A stretch of DNA of 64,000 nucleotides from Plecoglossus altivelis (taxonomy: Eukaryota > Chordata > Actinopteri > Osmeriformes > Plecoglossidae). Both the position numbers and the translations under genes were made by a program. Each line of letters starts with the position of its first letter. The first letter of the stretch is position 1. The notes under the pieces are model-generated. The model did not search any database, had not been told where the DNA came from, and saw only the letters and a program-made list of their open reading frames with translations. Shown in pieces: positions 12,402 through 23,100 of this stretch. Location: positions 16,299,452 through 16,363,451 of the forward strand of contig BROE01000003.1 of the NCBI GenBank assembly GCA_036571765.1. The letters are read 5' to 3'.

Positions 12402-13994
12402 ATGTACCACCCAGCCTTGGTTATGTGTACAGTGCTGCTCAGTATGATGTCTGCTAGTGATGGTGGGAAGATTTTAGTGTTTCCTTTGGATGGGAGTCAC
12501 TGGGTGAACATGAAAATCCTCATAGAGGAGCTACACTCCAAAGGCCACACCATTACACTGATACGGCCTGAAGATAATTGGTACATCAAGGAAACGTCTC
12601 CTTTCTACACATCGATCACCATTCCCAACACAGGTGGATTTGAAGAGGAATTCTTTTCGAAATTTGTGTCCCGACAACTGGAAATACAAAGACAAGGATT
12701 GTCTTTCTGGTCCTATATTTGGTCGCGTATCAACATCGAGCTGGACATACACAAGCAGTTCTTCGAGTTCCACAAGAGGATGAGCGAAATGGTCGTGGAG
12801 ATATTTGAAAACAAAGAGCTTATTGAATTTCTTCAGAAAGCCGAATTCGACGTGGTTTTAACAGATCCGAGCATCGGAGGGGGGACGATGTTGGCCCATC
12901 GCCTCCGCATCCCTCTGGTGTACAACGTCAGATGGACGATTCAGGGCGAAGCTCATTTTGTTTCTGCTCCCTCGCCTCTTTCATATTGTCCTTTCACTGC
13001 AACCGAACTGACTGACAAGATGACTTTCCCTCAAAGGGTCATTAATGTTTTGTCTTACACGCTGGGGACGTACACGATGGCCTCTACAACTGAACCAAAT
13101 TACAAACCTTTAGTCCACCGCTACTTTGGTCCTGATGTTGATTACTCATGGTTTTTCCAGGAAGCTGATATCTGGCTAATGAGGAACGATTTTGTGTTTG
13201 AGTTTCCTCGTCCCACCATGCCAAACTTTGTTTACGTTGCTGGATTCCAATGCCAGCCAGCCAGGCCCCTGCCTCAAGATCTAGAGGGGTTTGTCCAGAG
13301 CTCTGGGGAGCACGGGATCATTGTGATGTCTTTAGGTACTATAATAGCACAGCTTTCTTTGGATGTCACTGAGGAGATCGCAGCAGCTTTCGCTAAAGTT
13401 CCCCAGAAGGTCATCTGGAGGTATATTGGACCACGACCTAGTAATCTGGGTAACAACACATTACTTGTCGACTGGCTGCCACAGAATGACCTGCTAGGAC
13501 ACCCCAAAACTAGGCTCTTTGTAGCTCATGGAGGTACAAATGGTGTCCAGGAGGCCATCTACCATGGCGTTCCTTTGGTGGGACTGCCTCTCGTTTTCGA
13601 TCAGCCAGATAACCTTTCCAGAATGAGGGCAAAGGGCGCTGCTTCCATCGTGGACTTTTCCACATTGGACCGGAACACCTTCCTGACAGCCTTACAGGAA
13701 GTCTTGTACAATCCATCCTACAGGGAGAATATGCAAAGGCTTTCCAGGCTGCACAGGGACCAGCCAATCAAACCACTGGAAAGAGCCGTGTTCTGGATCG
13801 AGTATGTCATGAGACATAAAGGTGCTCCTCACCTGAGGGCGCAGGCCAGCAAACTGTCCTGGATCGTTTATTACTCTGTGGATGTGCTTGTGACCCTTCT
13901 GGGAGTGATGCTGTTTGTGATGCTAGCAGGCACTTTAATCGTAAGGTTTTTGTGTAAAGTAATTTTTTGCACGAGGAAAGTGAAACATGAATGA
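12402..13994 (+). CDS. UDP-glucuronosyltransferase, UGT5-like, single coding exon
   Basis: Transfers glucuronic acid from UDP-glucuronate to lipophilic endogenous and foreign compounds on the ER lumenal side. The 530-aa length is typical. The chosen ATG (MYHPALVM) follows a splice acceptor by 23 bases and begins a signal peptide; the open frame upstream of it has no ATG. The catalytic His is in FPLDGSHWVNMK (His33), and the partner Asp in FDVVLTDPS. The family signature lies at about residues 357-402, with WLPQND, FVAHGGTNGVQEAIYHGVPL and FDQPDN, and binds UDP-sugar. A C-terminal membrane helix (about 485-518) is followed by a basic tail ending KVKHE, which fits a KxKxx ER-retrieval signal. 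An intronless coding region is characteristic of fish UGT5, unlike mammalian UGT2 genes. An AATAAA begins only 4 bases after the stop (13998-14003). Confidence 0.94.
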   Translation: MYHPALVMCTVLLSMMSASDGGKILVFPLDGSHWVNMKILIEELHSKGHTITLIRPEDNWYIKETSPFYTSITIPNTGGFEEEFFSKFVSRQLEIQRQGLSFWSYIWSRINIELDIHKQFFEFHKRMSEMVVEIFENKELIEFLQKAEFDVVLTDPSIGGGTMLAHRLRIPLVYNVRWTIQGEAHFVSAPSPLSYCPFTATELTDKMTFPQRVINVLSYTLGTYTMASTTEPNYKPLVHRYFGPDVDYSWFFQEADIWLMRNDFVFEFPRPTMPNFVYVAGFQCQPARPLPQDLEGFVQSSGEHGIIVMSLGTIIAQLSLDVTEEIAAAFAKVPQKVIWRYIGPRPSNLGNNTLLVDWLPQNDLLGHPKTRLFVAHGGTNGVQEAIYHGVPLVGLPLVFDQPDNLSRMRAKGAASIVDFSTLDRNTFLTALQEVLYNPSYRENMQRLSRLHRDQPIKPLERAVFWIEYVMRHKGAPHLRAQASKLSWIVYYSVDVLVTLLGVMLFVMLAGTLIVRFLCKVIFCTRKVKHE

Positions 13995-14834
13995 CTAAAT
14001 AAAACCTGCAAGTAATGATGGAGAAAAAAATAGAGGGGTTGAATGTTGCCTTTTGGTGCATCAGTGTCTTCTCATAATTCAGTTAAAAATAATAGCATAG
14101 AGATAGCAGTGATCAGAAATTATATTCACAAGGAGGGGTAATCAAAACTGATGGGTCTGAACACGTCATACCATTGTTATTGAATGAAGGATTCTGTCAG
14201 CAACATTTTTAAATTGAGCACACCTAATGTTTAGCTTTGTCACGATCTACTTCACTTTATAAGCATCTGTTCACAACAATGGAAAGAGACTGTACTGCAA
14301 AGTTAATGCAGCTTTATACAGTTTTGTTCATGATTAGCTAAAGTATGTGTTTAGGTTGGTTGAGGGGCAGTTCTATGTAAAGCTCTCTGAGACATTGCTT
14401 GTATAAAAATTTGAAATGCAAAAAGAAATGTGAAATGCAACACAAATGCACAAGTACCATATGTCATACAAATATTGAAAGACTCACCCTCATTTCAGGT
14501 TTGGTAACCTGAACCCTACTGGAATTATTGATCGAAATAGAGGAAAAAATATTTTTATTGATTGTCTTGTATATACTGTATATCTTATATACATATTCTT
14601 ACTGCATGTTGTGATTTTCAAAGTATTTTTAGAACCACAATAAAAAATGACTGATGAGCATCTGTTTTTTTTGTTACAAAAGTATGGTGCCCATGTTTGG
14701 GTTACATGGTTAAACGTAGGACGTGACTGCCCCCTACCCCCACCAACGCTTATTCGGGCCGCAGTCTTGAGGTAATATGGAGAAACCCTGATCTTTGAAT
14801 CCACTGCAATTCAGGCAAAAGATGACCAGTGAAA
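13995..14834. other. intergenic between convergent UGT5 and CALHM-like genes
   Basis: AT-rich spacer of 840 bases shared by two converging 3' ends. It contains plus-strand AATAAA at 13998 and near 14638, and a minus-strand AATAAA at 14559-14554 that would suit the CALHM-like gene. No coding exon seen. Confidence 0.5.
13998..14003 (+). terminator. polyadenylation signal AATAAA close to the UGT5 stop codon
   Basis: AATAAA begins 4 bases after the UGT stop. If used, the 3' UTR would be only about 20-30 bases; another AATAAA lies near 14638. Confidence 0.4.
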
Positions 14835-15651
14835 TCACCTCATCTCATAAGTGGTGTTGATATCCCGGACGTCGTCTTCCTGTTGGCAGCTCTCTCTGAT
14901 CACGTACACTATGAGGCCCACACAGATAAAGATGAGCAGCGCAATGCCGATCACCTAAAGCAGGAAGCATGGACAAACAGAACAGACTGACTCAGTGTTG
15001 CAGGCGAAAACAGCAATAACTTTGACCTGGTTGTGTTTACCATTGAGATTTCGAATGATTAATTCAATGGTAGCTATTGCGGATGTCATTTCATACGATA
15101 TACAGACGTTATTTTGAACTTTCCTTGATGACTCACATATTAACCCCCCTCCCCCAAACCAAAACAAACCTGTGTTTTTTTTTCCTCACCTGAGATTCAA
15201 CAAATAATTCCTGAGAGTGAATCATGAGTTCCTGTAACGTACCATCGTCGAGGATTGGCTCACACCATTTCTGAGGTGCTGCTTTGTCAACGATGACAAA
15301 TCTGCCACTCCAGTCTGTCATCGCACAGGCAAAATACTGTCCATCGAGGAACAGCAAGATCAGCCACACTATGGCAGGGACGAGGCTTGATATGGACACA
15401 GTCCGGGGGCACCCTCTGTCGTATCTACATCCTTGTATGATCAGCATCAGCATGAAAGCCATGACAGCAGGAATGATGAAGAAGGCCGACGAAAACAGTC
15501 CGTTCCATTTCGGGTCGCAAGGGCACTCAAACTCCAGCTCCACTAGTCTTTCCAAGCCCATGAGAATGAATCCAAAAGCCACGTTTGACACAAGAGGGCT
15601 GTTGCCAAATTCACTCTTCAATCTTGAAAGCCATTGTTGCCTCCTTTCCAT
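14835..15651 (-). CDS. CALHM-family (calcium homeostasis modulator-like) channel protein, short form
   Basis: Family members form large-pore, voltage- and calcium-sensitive ion/ATP channels at the plasma membrane. Exons: 15651-15190 and 14954-14835; 193 aa as modelled. The order matches CALHM: a short N-terminus (MERRQQWLSRLKSEFGNS), S1 (VSNVAFGFILMGLERL), the conserved CPC motif in EFECPCDPKWN, S2 (FIIPAVMAFMLMLIIQGC), S3 (SLVPAIVWLILLFLDGQYFA) followed by two Cys residues (FACAM, KWCEP) that would pair with CPC, then S4 (VIGIALLIFICVGLIVYVI). The start follows a pyrimidine-rich acceptor, so an upstream noncoding exon is likely. It stops about 20 residues after S4, whereas mammalian CALHMs have a long C-terminal domain. 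A possible donor at the stop (ATGAG/gtgatt) means a further exon cannot be excluded. Confidence 0.75.
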
Positions 15652-17185
15652 ACTAAACGCTACAACAACAACAAAAAAGATTTGTACTACAGAAAACCTC
15701 TGAGAGAAGGTGGACATTTGGGAACATGCATGAGTTCAGTGGTGCATGGCTAAAGGTTTTTGTGGGAAGGTTTGCCCTGCAGGCAGAGGACCACATTTCT
15801 GGTCTCATTGGTTCACATCAAAGGAAGGCGTAACCATTGTGTCTGCACTTTTACAAGCGATTGGTTAACTGGGAATGACAGGCATGGGATCCTGTGAAAT
15901 GTAACCATCCTGAAACATGAAAGAGGGAGGGAGTTGAAGTGGAGGGAAATATAAATACCAAAGTATTGAAATGTTTATGTGAGTCGTTTAGAGAAGTACT
16001 AGTGAAGCAACATTCAAAAATGAAATAGAGCCTCAACAATCCGTTTTTTGTACAGCACAACAAAATGACACTTTTCCATGCTCTCGCTTCACATGTATAT
16101 TCACAAAAACAAGTGGCCTATTCTATGAGGTGTCTTCTGTTACAAACTTGAGGCCCTCTTAGGTAATTTCTGTAGTGTTTTATTATCATTTTGTTCAGTT
16201 AGATGCACAAACAATAGAGGATACAAACAGTTAAAAGTCTTAACTGTGTGTAATTTCTGTAAGGGAAATGAGATATTTTCCTATTGAGCCTTTAACCTTC
16301 CAGCCTACGTAGTTCTACTTCTTGTGTATCCATAAATTAGGGCTTTGGATGTTTATAGATTTGGACAGTAGATGGCAGTATTAACCACAGACTCAACCAA
16401 GTCAAGCTAAAATAGATTAAATAAAGTACAAAATGTGTGGGTTTGGTTAATATGAATAAAAATAGGAGTGGCGTGCTTTCATATCAGTTAACTGGATCAA
16501 GACATAATAATGCAATGCATGATCATACGGTAACCTTGAGACAGCCCACCGTGCAAAAGCTGATCTTAGCTGAGCATTCAATAACATTAAGAAACAATTT
16601 CCGGTTGTTCATGTTTTAACCCATATTATCATTGTGCAAGCATAACTGCTATGCTACTCTATGTGAGCTTACAGTGAAATAGGATTATAAATCCAATTGC
16701 AGTTTGCACTGCCGTTGAGGTCAGGGCTAAGCCAGGTGTCTGAATTTAACAGCTTGACCCACAAACCACCTGGCAATCTGTGACGGCGATAGTGGCAGAA
16801 ACAGGCTTTCATTCGCTTATAGACGACCTAAAACTGACCACTCTCATCTCAATATCATCTTCAACTAATTCTCAAGCCACAGTAAGACATGCGAATGATG
16901 CCCTTGGCCCCGAGTAACATGTACACTTCTAGAATCTCGCGGGATTTGCTAAATTAGAATAGGTTTCTATTCGATTCTTTGGTCGAGATCTCGGTGCACT
17001 GAGTACACATTCAACCGCTCAGGTATCGCTGGTACCAGCCTGGTCCATCGACGCATTTTTGCGTGGCCCAATTGGGATATCGTTCGGGTCGCTTCATCAG
17101 TTCAGTAGCATCCTCCATCCTGTCCTGCTTCACTCAAGCAACCTCACCCTTTAGCCACCGGCTTTTCGTCCCTTGATCTTTGTAG
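15652..17185. other. intergenic between CALHM-like gene and nptn (divergent promoters)
   Basis: Contains the upstream region of both genes. A CTCF-like motif (AGTAGATGGCAGTA) lies at 16364-16380, and a TCTCGCGGGA stretch lies near 16935 in the proximal nptn promoter. No coding exon recognised. Confidence 0.5.
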
Positions 17186-20100
17186 ATGATACCTGGTAAA
17201 CGAAAAACTGCAATAATGTACCTCTCACTGGCGATCGTTGGACTAATGCTGCATTCGGTTGCTTCGCAGAACGGTAAGAATGTGGTCGCCCTATTAAAAA
17301 AAACCGGGGGAATTATGGCTGCTAAACGGCTTTGGAGACTGATGACTGATTTGCCTCTGCCTTAATCAGTTGATATGTTGTGCATGTCATGTATTGCAAT
17401 GTATGTACCCAGCGGACGTATTTCTGCAGAGTAATGATTGTATTGCTATTTTCCCGTTTTTACGTCAGTAAATTGTTCGTGTAACTAGAACGCCAGATTT
17501 GACATTTTCTCTTAGTAGGCTATCAATAATTTATCCATCTTAGCTACGTGACATATTAAGATGACGCTGACTATTAACTAATTTAAGCAATATATTTTGA
17601 TGTGTTACAATATTTCTATGTTGTAATACACTACAAGGAAGGCATATGGTGGATGATCATTTAGCGCAAAGGCTGTTCCTTCAGCAAGGACAAGTTAAAC
17701 GCGGAGAAGGTGAAGGGACGAGGGACGAATTCTAAATCAAGTAGCCTAGCAGGCTATAACCCGCAGTTACATTTTGAATGCATATCTTGTTTTCCCTTAC
17801 CAACCCCGTTAAAAATAAGTTTCAGTTCTCCCTTAAATGTTCTCGTGTCCTAAATATGTAGATACGTTTGAATGACTCGGGAATTCAATCCCTCGAGGAC
17901 AGGAATACTGCACTCACACAGGTAGAAATGGATGCATCAGACCACCGCGGTTCATCAGTTAAAAGCATTAGGCCAAACATGCAAGATGTGTAGGCCCGGT
18001 GATCTTACTGATATCTTCTGTACTGTATATAAGCACCAGTCCATTCTGCTGCGTGTTTCTATTTTTAGACCAGATATGCTGCACCAGGGAACTAGCTTTA
18101 ATGTCACTCACAATAGACAATCTATTGACTCTTTTTATTTATTTAGAGATGTAGTGCACTGCAGAATGTCATTCATTTGACAGTTCAGTAGTTATTTCCA
18201 TGAAGCAGTTATGACAATGATCAGCGTTGGTTCATGGTATGTTCAAAAACATCCCTCTTCAAGGATGGAATCATCATTGTGTGTGCGAACTGAGGGAGCA
18301 GAGACATTTTTGATCCAATGCACTGGCTTCAAATAAAAAAAACACGGCTAAGAATATGACGTCAATACAACCTCAATCATTTAAAAAGTAGTACAAAACA
18401 AAATATGCCAAATGGATCAATATAAGCGGACCTTGCTGCTAAACAAATCGTTTTGTTTATGACATTACAGATAAAGTTATCTAGGGTGTCCCAGGTCAAA
18501 TGGCCCAAAATCCCTCCTTTATCCAGTCCTACACACACACACACACATACACACACACACACACACCCACACACCTTGTAACCTGAGTGTCAACGTGTAT
18601 GGTTTAAGGGTTTGCTTCTTGAATCCTCCAAGGTTTGGTAATCCAAATGGACTAGTCCAGCAGGCTACATTGCTACAAGATCATGCTACATGCTACAGAT
18701 CGTTCACAGGGGAGGACCCATTTATATCTGCTAATAAATGTTCGTACGTAGAGGCGTCAGATATAACCCTCTGGTAGGCTGCTTCTCCCCTAGGCCCTGT
18801 GCTCCATTTGGCCTGAATAACATCTAGGTACCAGTATAAATTTTCAACTGCGAAGGTCCGTTAATCATTTGATCAGACAGAACGTTGATTTCCCTCGGGA
18901 TAAAAAGCGTAGGAATTGTGAGGAACGGACCTCGTATCATAGAAAGTGTTTTTGAAACTGGGGCGCTAAAAAGGTTCAGTGTGATTTCCAAAATACGTTT
19001 GTCCCGAGGTGTGAAGAAAGTGCTGAGTTCATCATTTTAACCGTCTCCTCAGGAAGAGGCATCGTGAAGGGTGGGGAGGCAACATGGTTACACGTTGAAA
19101 ACACTCTTTTGAAGAGGCAATTAACCATGACAACACAACATGTGAAAAAACCAAACTCAGTAAGATCCAAGACCATCGCAAAAAAGTGCCAACATGTGAT
19201 CGTATTAAGCTGTGCAAACAAAAAAGGTTTGCTTGCTACATCTCTGGACGTAGACACAGCAGATCTTAATTTGGTCAAGCGATGAATTTTATGCCTTGTT
19301 TTCTAGAGACGACATATCACATTCAAAGCACTTTCACACTTGTCAGTTAAGTTCACCGGCCTGCTAGTCACTGTGTTGAGAGGTAGGTGTTTCTGACACA
19401 TCCGCGGTATGCGTGGAGCTAACAGGCTAGCTGGAGCTGTTCTGTCTCATGCAGAATGAAGCACCAGCTTCCATGAAGATGGGGGAGGGCTATTACTGTT
19501 CGCCTACACTCTCTCCAGAGACTAACAACTGCCGCTTCTATAAATCTCTTGTCAAACTTAGAAACCGCTCAGAAGCACTGCACAGTTCTGTCTACCACCT
19601 GCCCTCTCATGAGCTTCATAATGAATTGTTTCCCCTTTCTGCCCAAGATGATTTTCTGAAGAAGGCAATGTCTTCAAATCAGTACGTGGGGTTGCGTGGC
19701 AGCGTGTGACTGTAAGCTTGTATGTCAGTTCTGTGTTGAGGGAGCAGGGTAATAGGGGTCACTACACAGGCTTGTGATCGGCTAGAGATTTTCTGCACTG
19801 GTTTGTTAATGACCAAGTCACTGGTCAGATCGAGTTAGGATTATGGTTACGGATGTCGACTCAAATTAAATCCATTTATTGTTGTGACAAAGTCAAGTTA
19901 TATTTCGTATTTTATAGAGGAAGAAAGTGTTGAAGGCTAAATCGTGTGACATCCATGAAATACACAGCTCTCTATTTTTATTTCTGTCCTGTCTCACCAT
20001 CATTTTGATATTTTATAATTTACTACAATTTTCAATGTAAATTTATTTCTCTTATGATTTCCAGTCTAATCCATCTTCTTTTTTCCAACTGGTTCCTTTT

Positions 20101-23100
20101 TAATTTATCCTTTCATTTCTCTTGCCTGTTCATCCTACACTGTTACCCTGTTTTTTACCCCTTCATCCATCCTCCTGGATACATGCGCCATCTCTTCAGC
20201 TGGGTTTGTCAAATCGCCCCTATCTGAAACTAAGCTGACAGGAGACACCTTTGAGCTGTACTGTGACGTGGTGGGGAACCCCACCCCAGAGATCCAGTGG
20301 TGGTACGCTGAGATCAACAGGGCCGAATCCTTCAGGCAGCTGTGGGATGGCGCCCGTAAGCGTCGGGTGTCCATAAACACGGCCTACGGCGCCAACGCCG
20401 TTAGCGTGCTGGGAGTCACGCGGCTCTTGCTAGACGACGCCGGGACCTATGAGTGCCGGGCCAGCAACGACCCCAGGAGAAACGACCTGCACCAAAACCC
20501 TGCCACCACCTGGATCCGAGCTCAGGCATCTATTACTGTGCTGCAGAGTGAGTGGTCAGCCTAGACGAGCTCCACTAGGGAAGCTCAACTAGTGCTCCCT
20601 TGTGCGTCTCAACATCAGCCTTCCTCCAGAGGACTCTCAGCTTCCTAGAAGCCTTCCCGCCCTGCAAACCTTCCACGCAGAGGCGTCAAACGTCCGTCCA
20701 TCGTAATCGGGCCTCCATAGATCTGTGTTTTGTCCTTCCCTCCCAACTGGTGACTCTCAGCCCTCAGCAGTCCTAACACTCCCTGCTCCTATTTTCCCTG
20801 TAGTCCAAGTAGTAGTTCAGTGCTATTTTATGTTTCCACTGTCTTGGATAGTCAATAGGGTAAATACTGTTTCCTTTTCCCTAATGTGTGTGTCCTAATG
20901 TTATTAATCCACTGTAGCTTTGCTATCTTTTTCCTGTTTCAATTTGTTCCACATTTTGTAGGCTGCAATAATTGACCTCAGATGACAGATCAAGGAAGAT
21001 ACTATGTGACCAGGCAGCTACAGTATATACTAGATGCTTCATAGTTTGCATCGGGAGTTTTAGATGGACGTTCTTTAACAGAGAAGCCTTAAGGAGAGCA
21101 ATCAGAAATCATCAAATCTCCCCTCTCTGTTACTCTTAGTCTGACCCCAAGTCGCATCCACTTGCTTCCTGGCTTAAGCATCATAAACATTTGATAGCTG
21201 CAAATGATGTGAGCTGCTATATTATAGAGTTGTTAGACAGAGACAACAGACATCTATATGCATACTGGTTCCTTGTTTGCAGTAAAACTCATTCACAGGA
21301 CCGTCTCGCTGGTATAAGGTATGTATGAATGTGCTTCGTAACTTTTTGTCTCAGGGATTTGTTCCAAAATGACTGGATACACATCGACGTACGATTCTCA
21401 CGTCAATATTGGCGCCCTTCAGAAACGCACTTTGGTCAAATTAGACTAGATGACACTGTTCCGAAGGCTACACGCCGCTCCTCAGTAACATTAGGATCGC
21501 CATGGTTTTCCAGCGAGGTCTCTACAGCTTGTGTTTGGTTTGTTCGGATCTGTCAACATATCTCCTCCCACGCAGGTTGGAGGGGATCAGCGTACATCTG
21601 TCACACGGCGTCTACGTCTGTGTTTCAGACCCATCAATCAGCGGCTCCGACTTCGTCACGCTGCCCACGGACTCCCACAGTCTCCCCTTCACCCTCCAGT
21701 GCAACCTGACCAGCTCCCAGTACCCCCACAAGCAGAGCTTCTGGATGAAAAACGGAGAGGAGATTGCGGAGACCCGTAGCGACCTAAAAGATACCGAATA
21801 CAAGTAGGACCGAGAGCCCCTTCGTGTCTCGTCCGTCCCGACATCTCTGACAGTGTTAAACACAGTGTTTAGAGAGCTGACATGGTGTTATTTGTGTTGG
21901 TGTCTCTGATCCACAGGCTGAACAAACCCAGAGCGGATGACGCAGGGGAATACATGTGTGTTTTCACCTTCTCCATGGGCCCCCCTGCCAATTTTTCCAT
22001 TGAGGTTCGAGGTAAGATTCGGAATGGTCGCTTTTTTTTTACAGAGGAACCGAAGGTGTCAGACAAGCTCGACATGTTACCTTTGCTAAGGACCCAAGTG
22101 GCCACTTTGGGTGTCGCCCAATGTGATGACTTGAGAAAGCTTGATTGGCTGTTCAGGGGCATACAACGCCCTTGACAGCTCCAATCTAATGAATGGACAG
22201 CTCAGTGGTAGCAGATGGTGTCTTGTCTGTTTGATATCTGGGATTAGGTCTCAATACTGAAAAAGCCCCCAGATTTTTCCACCGGCTAAGGTGGAGCTAT
22301 TGATGCTCAAAGGAAATTTGGGCTGAGGGCACTCGGATTTCATGGAAGATCCTGATTCGAGACATAAATGATTTAATTGTTCACTGGTACTATGTCTATG
22401 TCATGTGAAAGGTATTTTAGAATACCTTCTACTGTAGTAGATCTAGTACAAAGGATTTCTTCCTCCTATTCTAATCTATGGTCTTGAAAACTGGGACTGC
22501 AATTAAACCATAAATGCAAAGAGAATGATAATGACCTTATGATCGATTGCTGCTTGATTTTCCTGAATCAGACCTGATAGAGACCTGTTCTGACAACACC
22601 GAGTGCAGTGAGGGAAGTCGTAAAGAGACCCCCCTGCACCTTACTTTGATCAATGTCTGCTTTTCTGATGACTGTTTATCCCATTTGGAGTCACTGTGTA
22701 CGTGTCTCCATTTGTTCAGCTAAGAGACTTCCCTATGGTGCGCTCTTCTAATCGTGCCTAAAAGACTTAGCAGGAATTACCTTAATTTAGTGGATTAGAG
22801 AGAGAGCGTCTATGATTTCGCTGCTGCACAGCAGCTGTTGAAAGCCAGAGAGCACAGTTACACAGCAAACGTATAAAACTGCGCTCTCGTATTTGTAAAA
22901 AAAATGTATTCTGTTACAAACCGCTGCCATGGCTGCTGTGTTATAAATACTAAACTATCTATTTCTATCAATGTCAGAAGTCGAATCTATCCATTTTATT
23001 CTGCCTCTGTACAGCAATTTGATGGCTCTTCATCATTTAAACGAACCAAGGTTAAACAAACAGTTTAGTTGGAATGCGACAAACACAACAAACATGGTTG

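Noticed and set aside
15652..15717. Upstream extension of the CALHM-like protein (MSTFSQRF...)
   Set aside because: This segment is the pyrimidine-rich tract of a splice acceptor (ttgttgttgttgtag) read as codons.
19449..19709. 86-aa plus-strand frame in nptn intron 1
   Set aside because: No homology recognised and nptn splices across it in frame without it.
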